This document shows, piece by piece, positions 1 through 11,620 of a DNA stretch of 64,000 nt. The position numbers and the translations under genes were made by a program. The stretch comes from Nepenthes gracilis (lineage: Eukaryota; Streptophyta; Magnoliopsida; Caryophyllales; Nepenthaceae): positions 15,459,299 through 15,523,298 of the forward strand of contig BSYO01000009.1 of the NCBI GenBank assembly GCA_033239525.1. Direction: 5' to 3'. The first letter of the stretch is position 1. Each line of letters begins with the position of its first letter. The notes beneath the pieces were generated by a model. It was given only the letters and a program-made list of their open reading frames with translations, searched no databases and had not been told where the DNA came from.

Positions 1-381
1 TCCTTCGAGCTTCTATCACGATAATATAATCAGCTTTAGTAGTAGAAAGGGTGACACACTTCTGTAACTTGGACTGCTAGGAAATTGCATATTCAACAAA
101 CTTCACTAAGCATCCCAAGTGGACTTGTGATGGTCGATATCTCCGGCCATAATAGCATCCGAGTAGCCCACCAACTGAGACTCGTCACTTCCAAGACACA
201 AGCACCTCTTGCAAGTTCTTTTGATATATCTCATGATCCACTTCACCGCGGACCAATACTCCTTTCCTAGGTTAGACGGAAATCTGCTGACTGTGCCAAC
301 ACCATGTGCTATGTCCGGCCTTGTGCATACCAAGGCATACATTAGGCTTCCTACAGCCGAGGAGTAAAGAACGCCTCTCAT
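1..381 (-). pseudogene. copia RNase H region, truncated by window edge
   Basis: The segment SAVGSLMYALVCTRPDIAHGVGTVSRF and the following SAVKWIMRYIK and LVGYSDA blocks mark the RT-connection/RNase H of copia elements. Further left the reading shifts frame and passes a stop before the LSTTKADY block, equivalent to the LSTTEAEY motif. RNase H removes the RNA template during cDNA synthesis. The end lies outside the window. Confidence 0.85.
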
Positions 382-460
382 GTATGCCTTCTCTTCGTAT
401 GAAGATGGATACTGGCGACTGCTCAGCCTATGGTGGTTTGTTAAAGTATGTTCACAGGCT

Positions 461-1285
461 TTAACTTGTCCATATTGAATCGTTGGAGTATCTTTTCAAT
501 ATAATTTTCTTGAGGCAACCATAGTCTCCTTGCCTTCCGATTGCGAATAATTCTAATACCAAGAATCTAGTTGCCGGTCTGAGGTCTTTCATGGTAAAGG
601 ATTGCCCAAGTTGCTCCTTCAACTTCTTTATCCGAGCATTATTTTGTCCAACGATCAACATGTCGTCCACGTAAAGGAGAAATATAATAAAATCGTCTTG
701 AAAAATCTTCTGTGTGAAAACACAATGATTACAAGTGGTCCGCCGATATCCTCGACTAATCATGACTGATTCAAATTTATTGTACCACTGTCTCGGAGTC
801 TGTTTCAACCCATATAGGCTCTTCCTTAGACGACAGACTAGTTGCTCCTTCCCTTTAACCTTAAACCCTTCCGGCTGTTCCATATAAGTTTCTTCTCCCA
901 GTTCACCATGAAGAAAAGCCATCCAGACATCCATCTGGTTCACTTTTAGATTCCGAGCGGCCGTCAAACCCAGCACAATCCTTATGGAGGACATCTTTAC
1001 CACGGGAGCAAAAATCTCATCGAAATCAATTCCCTTCCATTGACTGAGGCCTTTCACTAGTAGCTGTGCCTTATACTTCAGCTTCATTATATTCTCATCA
1101 GTTTTCAACTGGAAGACTAATTTGTTCTTTAGAGCCTTCTTCCCCTTATGAAGCTTAGCTAGATCAAAGGTATGATTCTCATGAAAAGAACTCATTTCAT
1201 CCTTTATAGCTTCCAGCCATTTCTCCTTACTTTCGTCCTCTATAACCTCTTCATAACTCTCAGACTCTCCGGTATCAGTGAGCAT
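461..1285 (-). pseudogene. copia reverse transcriptase domain
   Basis: This is the longest intact piece of the element (274 codons). Landmarks in order: EKWLEAIKDEM start, KARLVVKG-like segment, IDFDEIFAPVVKMSSIR, QMDVWMAFLHGEL with EETYMEQPEGF, LYGLKQTPRQWYNKF, and the catalytic YVDD within LLYVDDMLIVG. RT copies element RNA into cDNA. The catalytic aspartates are present. The C-terminal connection into RNase H is frameshifted near 461. Confidence 0.92.
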
Positions 1286-1482
1286 AATATATTTACTTGG
1301 TAACAGACAGACAGATGGCCGTCTGTTTTGTGAGGATCATTTAACAGGAATATCCTCAACCGGTTGAGGGATGACTTCCTCCTAGCCTTCATCAGGTGCC
1401 ATGCTTGCCTCTCCATTATCCTCAACCACTTTAGGACCATTGTCCTCGTCTTCTAGGAATACCAGATTGACAATTTTGACAC

Positions 1483-1716
1483 TTACTTTGCCTGTCCGGT
1501 CAACATCACACTTGGCCTTCCTGCCATATCCTCGATCGTTTCTTTTTCAATAAAAGTCACATCCTTTGACAGAACAAGTCTTCTCTCTGTTGGATCATAA
1601 AATTTATAATCCAGCTCATCTTTCCCATAACCCAGAAAGATGCACTGCATCATCTTTGGCTCCAACTTTGTCCTCTGATCTCTTGGGATATGAACGAAAA
1701 CTTTATATCTAAACAC
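1483..1716 (-). pseudogene. copia integrase C-terminal region
   Basis: RDQRTKLEPKMMQCIFLGY followed by KFYDPTERRLVLSKDVTF is the conserved stretch after the copia integrase core (typically KLDPK..KCIFLGY..KGYRLYD...RDVVF). It lies in order between integrase core and RT. A short low-complexity acidic linker follows toward 1290-1480. Confidence 0.8.
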
Positions 1717-1820
1717 CCGTAGATGATCATGGGATAGCTCTTTACCAGACTATATCTTCTCCAACACTTCACCCTTCAAGGGTTTACCGGGTGACCTATT
1801 TATGATATAGGCCGCCGTCT

Positions 1821-2240
1821 TCAGTACTTCACCCAGAAGTGTGCAGAAAGCTTAGCTTCGGAAAGCAAGTACCGTACTCTTTCTAGAAGTGTGCGGTTCA
1901 TCCACTCAACCACCCGTTCCAACAGTGGCATCTTTGGTGGTATTTTCTGATGCCTAATACCATATAACTGGTAATAGACATCAAAGGGCTCTATGTACTC
2001 ACCACTATTATCACTTCGGATGGTTTTCAGTTTTTTTCCTATCTGACATTCAATGATAGCATAAAAATGCTCAAACACACCGAGGACTTGGTCCTTGGTC
2101 TTCAGTGGGTAAACCCACAGCTTCCTAGAGCAATCATCAATAAAGGAAACAAAGTACTGAGCTCCACCAAATGACTCTTCCTTGAATGGTCCACACACAT
2201 CTGTGTGGACGAGATCAGCCAGTTCTACCTTTGGAGCCAA
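1821..2240 (-). pseudogene. copia integrase catalytic core (DDE)
   Basis: The open stretch of 139 codons contains all three acidic positions in context: the first D in VHTDVCGPF, the second D in TIRSDNSGEY, and the E in the VEWMNRTLLERVRYLL helix. FVSFIDDCSRKLWVYPLKTK is the conserved core between the first two. Integrase inserts the cDNA into the genome. The core itself looks complete, but the frame is broken from its neighbours on both sides. Confidence 0.88.
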
Positions 2241-2267
2241 TGAGTCTCTGTAAAATGAGACTTTCCT

Positions 2268-2453
2268 TTATTTGTCAGCCAAGTAATGAGGACATGTCCT
2301 TAGTCCATCCTCCTTTACTCCACGGATAAGGCCCCTCCTGGCCAGATGATACAATTCACGTTCACTTATGTAGCCCAACCTCATATGCCATAAGTTCTCA
2401 GACTCCTTGCTGATTGCAGCATTCATGTCTCTAGCCATTGCGGACGCCTTCAT
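2268..2453 (-). pseudogene. GAG-pre-integrase / integrase zinc-binding (HHCC) domain
   Basis: LWHMRLGYISERELYHLARRGLI is the GAG-pre-integrase signature of copia elements, with the paired histidine region followed by C-P-H-Y near the end of the open frame. This domain sits at the integrase N terminus and helps multimerisation and DNA binding. The second histidine and final cysteine are partly degraded, and the frame closes before the catalytic core. Confidence 0.8.
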
Positions 2454-2669
2454 TATGTACAGGTCGAATCACTTTTTTCCTCTTTCCAACACTAGAGATC
2501 CTCTAGTCAATTTCTACTCACATTCACAGAAGGTGTTACAATAACCTTCATCATCCAGCTGACCAGCTAAGATGATATTGAGCCTGATGTCAGGGACATC
2601 TCAGACATCATTTAGCAACAGTTTCATCCCATTATTGGTAACTTGTACAACATCACCCTTACCAATAAT

Positions 2670-2855
2670 TTAGAATATTTCTTCGTTACCCATCATTATC
2701 ACTCCAAAGTCTCTTGAAGTATAGGATGTGAATAATCTTTTTCTAGACGTGGCATGTATGGTGGCACTAGAATCAATCACCCAACCAGACTCCTTGTCCA
2801 TTAGATTTTCCTTGTTCTTTTCACACGTCAACAGGAGATCGTCTCCTATGACCAC
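2670..2855 (-). pseudogene. copia aspartic protease fragment
   Basis: The segment WVIDSSATIHATSRKRLFTSY matches the copia protease start, where the active site is normally D-S-G-(A/C)-(S/T). Here it reads D-S-S-A-T, so the catalytic glycine is replaced by serine. A following MGNEEIF segment fits the expected downstream spacing. The protease cleaves the Gag-Pol polyprotein, and the changed motif predicts an inactive enzyme. Confidence 0.75.
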
Positions 2856-2924
2856 TGAGACGGATGACTTGTCCTCACCTTACCCCTTTTCTCCTTTCTC
2901 CTTTTTCGCGTTCTCACGCTTTCA

Positions 2925-2975
2925 CTTAAAGCATTATTTCTTGATGTGGCCCTTTTTGCCACAGTGATGGCACTC
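2925..2975 (-). pseudogene. gag zinc knuckle, interrupted by a stop
   Basis: The minus strand encodes CHHCGKKGHIKK, then TAA, then TGC. This is a CX2CX4HX4C nucleic-acid-binding knuckle in which the third residue after HIK is lost to a stop. Such knuckles bind element RNA. The stop separates gag from protease and pol. Confidence 0.75.
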
Positions 2976-3026
2976 AAGGTTTTGATATCTTGACCAAGAT
3001 TTGTTGCATCCTTTCTCTCCAAGATT

Positions 3027-3650
3027 CTAGCTACATCCTCTACCCCTTCCCATGGATTCGGTCACAAGTACTTCACTATGCAAAGACATTGAGGCCCATT
3101 GTGACCGCCTTGACTCATTCATGAGTAAGGAAGCAATTACCTCGTCCAACTTCAGCGTATCTTTCCTAAATAGTAAGGTGGTGATGATGTGATCATAAGA
3201 GGTCGGCAGAGAGGCTAGTAGTGCTAGCGCCTTGTCCTCCTGCTTGATTTCTTCATCAATGGCTGACATTTGCGTCACGATTCGATTAAATTCGTCCAAA
3301 TACTTCTCAAAACTGTCACCTTCTGACAACCACAGACAGAACTGTTCCTTTGTATGCAGCCTGGTTGTCAAGTATTTGGATTTATATCGGCTTCCAAACT
3401 TCTCCCAAATCTCTGCTGAATTAGTCAGGCCAATGACCTCCTGGAGTGTGTTGTCCGCCAAACATAACTTAATAATACAATTAGTAAGGTCTCGTTTATC
3501 TTGCCAATCCTCCACGAATAAGGTTTTCTGCTTATCTTTCTTCTTCTTCAGCGCTTTTATTATTTCTTCTCTGGTTAGAATGTTATTCACCCTCTCTTAC
3601 TAGAGGATGAAGTTACTCTACCCATTAAATTGTTCCACACTGAATGGTAA
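3027..3650 (-). pseudogene. copia gag (UBN2-type) remnant
   Basis: An open stretch of 187 codons (3590-3027) carries the gag capsid-like fold of Tnt1-type elements: the IWEKFGSRY and LTTRLHTKEQFCLWL segments, then LALLASLPTSYDHIITTLL and the LLMNESRR end typical of this family. Gag forms the virus-like particle that packages element RNA. The expected N-terminal start (FNG..NF..W-like) is visible upstream to about 3650 but contains stops, so the ATG at 3590 is not the ancestral start. The reading runs on into a basic glycine/arginine segment ahead of the zinc knuckle. Confidence 0.85.
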
Positions 3651-3698
3651 GTTCTTTGAAGACGATAATACCATTCAAACAAAATTCTCAACTATTCT

Positions 3699-3709
3699 CT
3701 CTAATACCA
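3699..3709 (-). other. Primer binding site of the copia element
   Basis: The minus strand reads TGGTATTAGAG immediately inside the 5' LTR, one mismatch from the TGGTATCAGAG complementary to the initiator tRNA-Met 3' end. Confidence 0.75.
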
Positions 3710-3711
3710 CT

Positions 3712-4573
3712 TGTTGGCCGGAAAGGACGGCCATCTATCAAAGATACAGAAACAACACGTACACATAGTGAAGTGAAAGTAGGAGAAGAAAAATAAACAC
3801 AAAGTATTTTACATAAAAAATTCTTCTGAAATAAGAAAAAAAACTACGGGATATTGAGTTCACAATAAAATAACTAAGTATGAGATATTTGTTACACAAA
3901 CCACAGGAGGCAACAAACTAAGAACAGATCAAAAGTATATAAAGAATTTCAATACTTCGTTTTCACTCACTACTCTCTCTGTTTTGTACTTCCTCTCCTC
4001 CTTTTTTTTTTCTCTCTACTTTCTCACTTGTCTCTCACATTAGCAGTGAGTATGCATACACCTATATATGCACATGCCTTCCAGTAATATGAGCAACCAT
4101 AGCTTAGCTTGGTGGTTGGTGCACAATTTTTAAGGTCTGCATCCGTGCATCGCACGCCCTGCCCTACAGCAGGCGATGTATGTCTGCTCCTACAAACTGA
4201 TCAGTTGTTATCCCAGGAATGATGTCTTCGAACTACCCAATCAGGTAGGTCAAATGCATGCCTTTTGAGATATGACAACCATTTAAAACTTTTATATCCA
4301 ACCGGTCAACCTTGTTGACCGTCGTCTCTCTTTGACTGATCAACACTCCTGTTGACCGATCGAAATAGTTCGTCTGGGATTTTTCAGCAATGTTAGGCAA
4401 CTCACGACCTCAATCGGTTAACATATTGACCAATTGAGGTTGCTTGTCCAGAAGGTTTCGGTCAATTATATTAACCGAAATTCCTTCTACTTATCATGAT
4501 TATAGTAGCACATACGTGCTCCATCCACGTCCTCCGGTCACAAAGGACTTCCACACGGGAGTGATTCCCAACA
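3712..4573 (-). repeat. 5' LTR of the copia element
   Basis: On the minus strand the LTR begins TGTTGGGAAT at 4573 and ends with CA at 3712, two bases from the PBS, giving about 862 bp. A TATATATA-like box on the minus strand near 4066-4073 would place transcription start around 4035. The upstream U3 part holds a cluster of TTGAC-core W-boxes at 4304-4465. CT/GA-rich tracts at 3970-4035 fit the leader. Only one LTR is inside the window, so the borders rest on terminal TG/CA and PBS position. Confidence 0.75.
4300..4470. promoter_or_regulatory. W-box cluster in the copia LTR U3
   Basis: Six TTGAC[C/T] cores lie in about 165 bp on both strands: 4304-4309 (reverse), 4315-4320, 4332-4337, 4352-4357, 4426-4431 and 4460-4465 (reverse). 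The first two form a palindrome with 8-bp arms and a 3-bp loop at 4303-4321. W-boxes are binding sites of WRKY factors. Stress activation of this LTR is an inference. Confidence 0.5.
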
Positions 4574-4578
4574 GTGTG

Positions 4579-5390
4579 GGCATGTAATGTTGTACGATTA
4601 TACTTCAAATAAAATCTTATTACAATAAATTCAAAATTGTGGCATAGATGGTCATCAAAACCATGTCGTCTAGTGATGGATATGTCAAAGTTTCCATTGG
4701 CAAGAAGTATTGTGGAAAGCACCTTGTGGTACAAGACAACATGTGGGCCACTATGGAAGCCTTCATATGGTATCCTCCATTATGATATTGTGTGAGACTT
4801 ATAAGCAAAATCTTGTCCTGGGAGCATTCTAAATGGTATTAGAAGATGGCTGTGCCTTGGTTTCAATAAGGCATCTGGCATCGGCAAATGCACTTCTTAT
4901 GATAAGACAATTCGTACAAAGAGGTGACAAATCACTAGGTAGCTTTCTCAGGGGAACATCCAATGGGAAGGTCATCTTGCAAAAGGTTTTAACCTTAGTA
5001 AAGTTGGGGATGTAACGATTATCAAAACAATTATTCGGTGGGATGGCAATCTAAGAGTCCTCAATAACTGACCATAACCCAAGAGGGCCATGATGTAGTT
5101 GTCACTAACAGAAAGAAGCAAGGTTACAAGATAAGTGGGGAAGACAACTTTGTAATCCGGGAAGTCAATGATCATTGTCAACAAAAATTGTATCACATCA
5201 TAAAAGACCTCAATTCAAGGCACAATCAAGGCAATGGCAAAGAGGATGTATCCCAGTGGGGAGACTTCAAGGTACTTCCTCGAGAAAAGTACCAAAGATG
5301 GATAGTTAATGGGATTATTGTATTCAGATTGAATTAAGCAAGTCCTTGTAAACAAGGCATTGACAAATGAGGGACATTTCGAGTAGGAAC
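4579..5390. other. Unrecognised interval between copia element and element D
   Basis: About 0.8 kb of moderately AT-rich DNA without a supported gene. Two open stretches of 60-74 codons occur on opposite strands and show no motif I know. A TGGTATCAGA string at 5420-5429, just right of the interval, resembles a PBS, but it lies inside the LTR of element D and has no LTR end before it. Confidence 0.4.
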
Positions 5391-6325
5391 TACAATGCTC
5401 AACTACTAAATGTTGTATATGGTATCAGAAGTTTGTTAAATTAATTTAATTATTAAAAATAATTATGGATTTAAATAAGAAATTTAAGATTTGAAGAATT
5501 TAAGTAAGCGAATGATAGGTGCATATCTATGCTCATGAGCTAAAAATTGTAATGGAGCACCTGATGTGTGCAAGAAGAAAGCTCGTACTCCAATAGCAGT
5601 AGAAATTATGCTGGATGTGTATATGTTGGCAGTCGTATACCAATTCTAGTAGCTAGATATCAAAGGTCATTCCTGACTCAACATGAGTGGCACTCATACA
5701 TTGTCTGCATTAAGTGTTTGCATTTGTTAGGCACAACATTGGCACGCGTGCACTAGTCTGTCATTATAAGAGGATTTTGATTCATTTTCATTCATTTTCT
5801 TGATAAATTTGAGAAAAGAGACAAAAAGAGAAGAGGAGGAGGGAGAGAAAAAGAGAGAAAGAGAGAGGATTTAAGGTGGGATTAAGAAAAATTTTGGTAA
5901 ATCATCCTAAGATAAGTACATTTCAAACCATTTCTTTTATTTTTTTGTTAAAATTTCTTAAGTACTTATTAATGCATATTCTAAAATCATAAGCATGAAA
6001 TCTTTTTTATTCTTTCCTTGAATTTTTCTTATAAGCATGGTTAAAGTTTCCCACGAATCATGAGATTTTAAGGATTTAGGCTTTAGTTTACACCATTGTT
6101 GCAAAATCATGAAGTTTTTTATTGTTTTGTCATGTATGTTAGTCTTATGCAAGATTTTGATAAAAAGTCTATAATAAAGTATAAATTAAGTTATTTGGTT
6201 TTCATATTCTATATTTTATATTAATTCTTATATTTAAATAAGAATCATCATAAAGAATTAACGGAATATATTTTATAAACAAAGATCATATACCTAATAT
6301 CCACAGGCCAAAAAGTGGCAATTAT
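5391..6325 (+). repeat. Left LTR of element D
   Basis: It aligns with 28117-29293 over most of its length. Shared blocks include a 'cattttcttgataaatttgag' region near 5795 (right copy near 28497), the stretch around 'gcatggttaaagttt', and the terminal 'atacctaatat' near 6291 (right copy near 29256). Length is about 935 bp. Borders are approximate because termini have decayed (start TACAATGCTC). Confidence 0.7.
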
Positions 6326-7124
6326 ATTTGTCTATTGAGCATAATATGTAGTTAGTTCACCCAGGTGCTATGAATAGTAACGTATAGCCCAATTAATGGG
6401 GTAAGAATATATAATACAATCTTCGATGTACAATCCCATTAGTGAGGTTGAAGGTAAAATGCTAATTTTTAAAACTCCGATATATATATTGATTAATTTG
6501 GGGTCTACAAATTTATTATCACTTGAATATCCCATCAAGGATTTCAAATTATGCACTAGTAGTGCATTACTATGAGTAAGTTCATGATAGGAGATATAAT
6601 GCACCTTGGATGTGTAATTTGGATAAATAAATTTTAGTTGTCTGTTAATTTGATGCTATTTGATATAAGTGTCTTTGATATCATTTTCGTATAGATTGGC
6701 TGGCATATTATCATGTTAATACAAATTATTTCCACAATGGACTGTATTTTTTAATTCTAACATGTAAACCCTTTACGTTTCAAGGGAGCGTAAGAAAGGA
6801 CTCAACATGTCCAATTTCTACATTACATATGTGTCACTTAATGCAAGATGGATGTCATTCCTTTTTTATCTATGCTATCTCTACATAAGCCATAATGTGA
6901 CAATCAAGGAGATACTAATCATGTAGGAATTTGATAATGTCTTCTTATAAGATTTATCAAGGTGATTGAAAACCAAGAGATTAAATTTGTTATTGACTTG
7001 GTATTAGGATTCTTGCCAATTTCAAAAGTTTCATATAGAATGGCTCCTTTGAAGTTGAAATTATTGAAGAATCAATTATAAGAGTTATTAGATAAGGGAT
7101 TTATATGATCAAGCATGTTACTTT
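6326..7124 (+). pseudogene. Element D: linker and reverse transcriptase start
   Basis: From about 6900 the plus strand encodes a degraded EF-(D)-VF segment, then IENQEIKFVIDLV, PISKVSYRMAPLKLK and ELLDKGFI. This is the conserved run-in to gypsy RT. Several stops interrupt it. The 6326-6780 part shows no recognisable gag or zinc knuckle, and a protease is not convincing. The reading stops at the insertion point 7124/7125. Confidence 0.75.
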
Positions 7125-9226
7125 TGTGACAGACCGTAATTCTACTGAAAATTCAGTAGAGTTCCCGTATATAAAATAGACGTCCACCAAATACAAAACC
7201 TATACGAAACCCTATACAACATCCATAATACACATACAACTCATACACAGAATCCCAACTGCCACAATTATATAATATGTGGTGCCGACGTCATAATTTC
7301 AGGTACGACGCCAGTTCAGACAAGATGTCACTAGGTAAACAAATATAATCGTAAAAACCTGCGGAAGCCACTACATCCATCACATACAGCAGAAACTAAT
7401 CTATACATCCATCATCATCATCTCACACATATATGACCATGGGTATCAAAATAAATTATATAATTTTTCTATTAATATACAAATCATGAAGCTAAGCCCA
7501 AAAATCTTTCCCACATTATGTCCAGCTACCTATCCTGTGCCTACGGCCAACTCGATCTCTTCTGATATAATAGCGTGCTTATCTGGAATGAAGAAGAAGC
7601 AATTGTGAGCTTAACAGCTTAACAAGTGCATCATAAGTAATAATAGACAATATATGATCATATGAAACGATAAAGGGGATGGGAGCAATGTATATCTCAA
7701 TGAAATAAGAGATGAGAGGGAAGAGATATGTAACGATGCATGATGACATGAGATGTATTTTTATACACTTTTATGATTACGTTAATCTTTGTGGATTATG
7801 ATCAATAAACATTACTAGCTAAAGATACAGGAGAACGAAGAAAGGATCATGATACTACATATAATTTAAGGCCGTGAGCTCTCATTTTAGATCCAAAGGA
7901 GGGCCCATCTACGTATCATGTCTGTAGATGGGCCGATAACGACATACCCCTACATGTACCCCCGTGGCCTAGGGGCAGCCCTCGTTCTTCCACAGTAATA
8001 TACGCAGTCAGAGTAATCCTTAAATCTCTACTATAATACGAAAGGCATGCCAAGGATAATTACCCTTCGTAACATAATTCCATGGTTTTAATTTTACTAT
8101 TTCTTATTCTTTTGAGCGAAGGTCCACCATACTACTTTTATAGCAATTTTCTCCATCTGGAAGAAAAATTCAATCATATAACAATTTGTCGGTTTCCCTC
8201 CTAATGTTTGTGTGATTTTTATCTTTCTTTCGGATTTAAGTCTTCTCACAATTCAATTTGCATGTGTGGACATTATTGTACATAAAGAAGGTTAGAATTT
8301 CTTACCATCGATAGACAATTATAACTTTGGAGACCTCCAGACTACATCCCCTTTACATACGGAGCACAAACAATTTTTCAGAGTTTACAATTAAACACAT
8401 GTAATTAAGCATAACTTACATAACAATTAAATAGGGTGGAATTATGAAAATTTAATTATTGTCTCGGATGTACAGTGTCATGGCCTATTTAGAGCCTCCG
8501 AACCCGTCGAATGAGTTGATTCTTGGAAAATCGAATGTCCAACCGATGTATATATACAATTAAGACATGGTTAATATATAATTAAGGATAATTTATGCAT
8601 AGGGTTCGAATTGGAAGGGATACGGGAGCTAGGCACGGTTCACCGAAGCAAAATCCGCATGAAACATGGGAAAATCGGATATCAAACGGTAAAAAAATTA
8701 TACTAGGGTCATGGGTTCCATATTTTATATGATTTGGGTGGGTACCGAAATAAAAATACCTAGGGAAAATTGAATGCGTACACTTGTCTCGACTCGATTT
8801 ACCACTTTTATAACTAGCTCTCAGATGGATTCGAACTCGTGAGCTTCGATCTTCTCCTCTCTCTAGTTCTTCGCACACACTCTCTCTCTAGGGTTTGGTC
8901 CACGTGAAAATGAAAATCGCAAACGCCTTGCTTAGGCTTTAAAACAGATTGGTGCTAAAATGCCAGTCAGGCGAGTGTGGCACGCTCGAGCACATGGCGA
9001 GCATACGGAGAGCACCCTCGCCACTGGTTTTTGTGCCACCATCCAGGCCCAAGCCAGCATTGAGCCCGGAGCCTACTGGTTTTGGCACCCACTTATGGGC
9101 TTGAGCTTGCAATATGTTCAGTCCTACAGTTTACTACACTAAGACTAATTTCTAATTTTTTTTACATTTATTTATCTCAAACTTAATTATGTCAATTACA
9201 TTATCTTAATTACTAGAATTACTACA
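7125..9226 (-). mobile_element. Probable solo LTR inserted in element D RT
   Basis: The RT reading of D breaks before FGAPTLFVKK and resumes after this 2.1 kb block, which begins TGTGACAG and ends ACTACA (TG...CA). It holds no pol. It shares layout with the LTR of element C in the same orientation: a CCATCTAC-type motif around 7907-7935, CT-rich TCTCTCTCTAG near 8880 and a 'gtgctaggcc'-like GC-rich stretch. Flanking 5-mers are ACTTT and TTTTT, so the target duplication is imperfect. Minus orientation is inferred from the match to C. Confidence 0.6.
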
Positions 9227-10347
9227 TTTTTAAGAACCCATACCTTACAACTTTTGGTGCTCCCACATTATTTGTGAAAAAAAATGGAACTTAAGATTAT
9301 GCATTGAATATTGGAAGTTGAGTAATACCACAATCAAGGATAAGTATTCTTAATAAAAAAAATTGATGATTTATTTGACGAATTATAAGTGGCACATATA
9401 TTCTTCAAGAGTGACTTTCGTTTGTGGTACCATTAATTGAGAATTAAGAAGGATGATATACTAAAGATAGTTTAGATAAGGCATTACCATTATGAATTTT
9501 TGTTGCTTCCTTTTGCAATGACTAACACCCCCATAGCATTTATGAATTTAACAAATCGACTATTATAATATATTTAGACCATTTCATGATTATTTTTATT
9601 GATGATGTCTTAACCTACTTAAGTTGTTTAGAAAAGTATGAGATTCATTTTAGTTTTTCTTCATTAACCCATCAAGAATGGAAATTATTTACTAAATTAA
9701 GGAAATATAAATTGTAACCCGAGGAAGTAGCCTTCTTAGGTCACATTTGCTTTGAAAGAAGGAATTACAGTTGATCTAAAGATGACAAAAGTGATCAGAA
9801 GTTGGGATCAATGGACAAATGTCACCTAGTTTCATAGTTTCCTTAGGTTAGCTAGATAATATAGTAGATTTGCTGAAAAAAAAAATTGACATAGTGGTCA
9901 ATTAACTCGTTTGACTCAAAAGAGAATGACAGTTCATTGTGATGATGATTGTGGGCAAATTTTCTAAGAATTAATGGGCTATCTGACTTAAGCACAGATT
10001 TTGGCAATTCCTTAAAAAACATAAAGATTTGTAGTTTATTGTGAAGTATCGAGGAAAGCTTTGGGTTGTATATTGATACAAAATGGGAAGATTATAGGTT
10101 ATGGGTCAAGATAACATGAAGCCTTTAACAAGAATCACCCTCACACATGATTATCTTTCTTCGAAAATTTGGAGATACTATTTGTATGATGAAAAATCTA
10201 CGGTATACTTCGATAATAAAAGTTAGAAGTACTTCTTCTCCTAGAAAGAAACAATCATGAGGCAGTGGCGTTAGGACATTCAATGTCAACTCAAAAATCA
10301 GCATGGTTCGAATGCCCTGAGCCAAAAATCAACAAGCTTGACCGCTT
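9227..10347 (+). pseudogene. Element D: reverse transcriptase and RNase H remainder
   Basis: The reading resumes with FGAPTLFVKK at about 9255. The catalytic region FIIIFIDDVLTYLS-like lies at 9580-9625 (DD retained), followed by the EVAFLGHI block near 9725. RNase H follows at about 10140-10330 with SSKIWRYYLYDEKSTVYFDNKS and ends with a degraded ADALSRKS equivalent (NALSQKST). Many stops and frameshifts make it a pseudogene. The reading is cut by element C at 10352. Confidence 0.8.
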
Positions 10348-10351
10348 ATGA

Positions 10352-11620
10352 TGTCACGTCCCAAAACTCGATCCCCAATTAACCTTTAATTAATTATTAC
10401 TATTTAACCAATTTATTCTTTAATTAATCATCCGAACATAAACTCCACACCAATGCCTCAATCGACTACAATAATACTATTCTAAGATCATACACAGGAC
10501 CCTAAATAATAGCTACATTACACGCGGCTCGCGACATCGACCCCGAATCTTGCCATTAAACTTTTATGTAAGGAAAGATGCCTACTTAATACAAAATCAG
10601 AATATAATATTGCGGATATAGATTATAATATTGTTACGGTACATCTTTATAACATTTATATAACTCACAATTTATCGTATCTAAATAACCGACACTTAAA
10701 CCAAATCTATCATAGCTACTGTCCATACAATATAACCATCAAAAACTAATATCTGAAACTGAAATTAAACTAAAATATAGCATTTAGATATATTAAATGA
10801 TATCTGAAAATATTTAAACAACATGAAACATCCACAAACTTCTAAACTAAAATCCTGTAAATATTCCCAATTTTTACTTCTACTCATCCGACATGAACTC
10901 GTGTATCTCATTTGAAAGGTTAGTAAAATAGTAAGAGTAAACTAAAAACTCAACAATGCACTATAATATATCAATGAATATGTATACTTTGCATTTAAAA
11001 CATATCGGAAGGAACGTTGCAATGATATGCCATGAATTTTCATAACAAAATGTATGAATTCGCTTATGCAGATTTCAGATTATACTTATCAAATTTCTCC
11101 TTAATCATAGCCATTAAAACAAGCTCAACTCTTATTATTTTTCTTTAAGGACCAGAGATAGTAGGCTTTACCGACTAAATGTGTGAATATTCAAAACTCG
11201 GGCTGTGTATACTGCCACACAACTAAATGCCATACACTTCTATTTAATACCCGAAGGTATGTCGTCTACATATCATCCAATAGACGGAGCCAAACACTGC
11301 TTCTTAACCCCATGGTAATAAATGGTTGAATATCAATATACCACTATAATATACTAAGATATATCAAAATATACTATCCGCTAAATAATAACCCTTATCC
11401 AATTCATATTTTTAGAAAACTCTACAATTATCCTTAGCTCTTCATATTTTTCTCATCTATAGAGAAAATGATCATATTTTGTAACTTAATTGTACAATTT
11501 TCTATCATAAATCCACAATTTCATGATTACACTTTTGCAAAAATTTACTCATATTAACTTCAAAAGCATGAGATGCTGAATTCAAAGTAAAATATGAAAA
11601 ATTCAACATAGTACAATAAT
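10352..11620 (-). repeat. Left (3') LTR of element C, first part
   Basis: Starts TGTCACGTCCC and aligns with the right LTR at 24292 (AGTCACATCCC): the same ordered blocks, including 'aacctttaattaattatt', 'cataaactcca' and 'aaaagcatgagatgct'. Interrupted at 11620 by element A. Confidence 0.9.

Larger units (their letters stand above)
1..4573 (-). mobile_element. Ty1/copia LTR retrotransposon (Tork/Tnt1-like), 3' end outside window
   Basis: Reading the minus strand from right to left gives 5' LTR, initiator-tRNA-Met-type PBS, gag, protease, integrase, reverse transcriptase and RNase H, which is the copia domain order. The gag and RT wording resembles the Tork lineage typified by tobacco Tnt1. 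The 3' LTR and polypurine tract lie beyond the left edge. Coding parts are broken by stops and frameshifts (zinc knuckle, RNase H), so the copy is probably not autonomous. The 5 bp outside the 5' LTR, GTGTG at 4574-4578, should be the target duplication, but the other copy is not in the window. Confidence 0.9.

Noticed and set aside
5420..5429. TGGTATCAGA string resembling a PBS
   Set aside because: It is inside the left LTR of D, about 30 bp from its start, with no LTR end before it, and the counterpart in the right LTR is not conserved.
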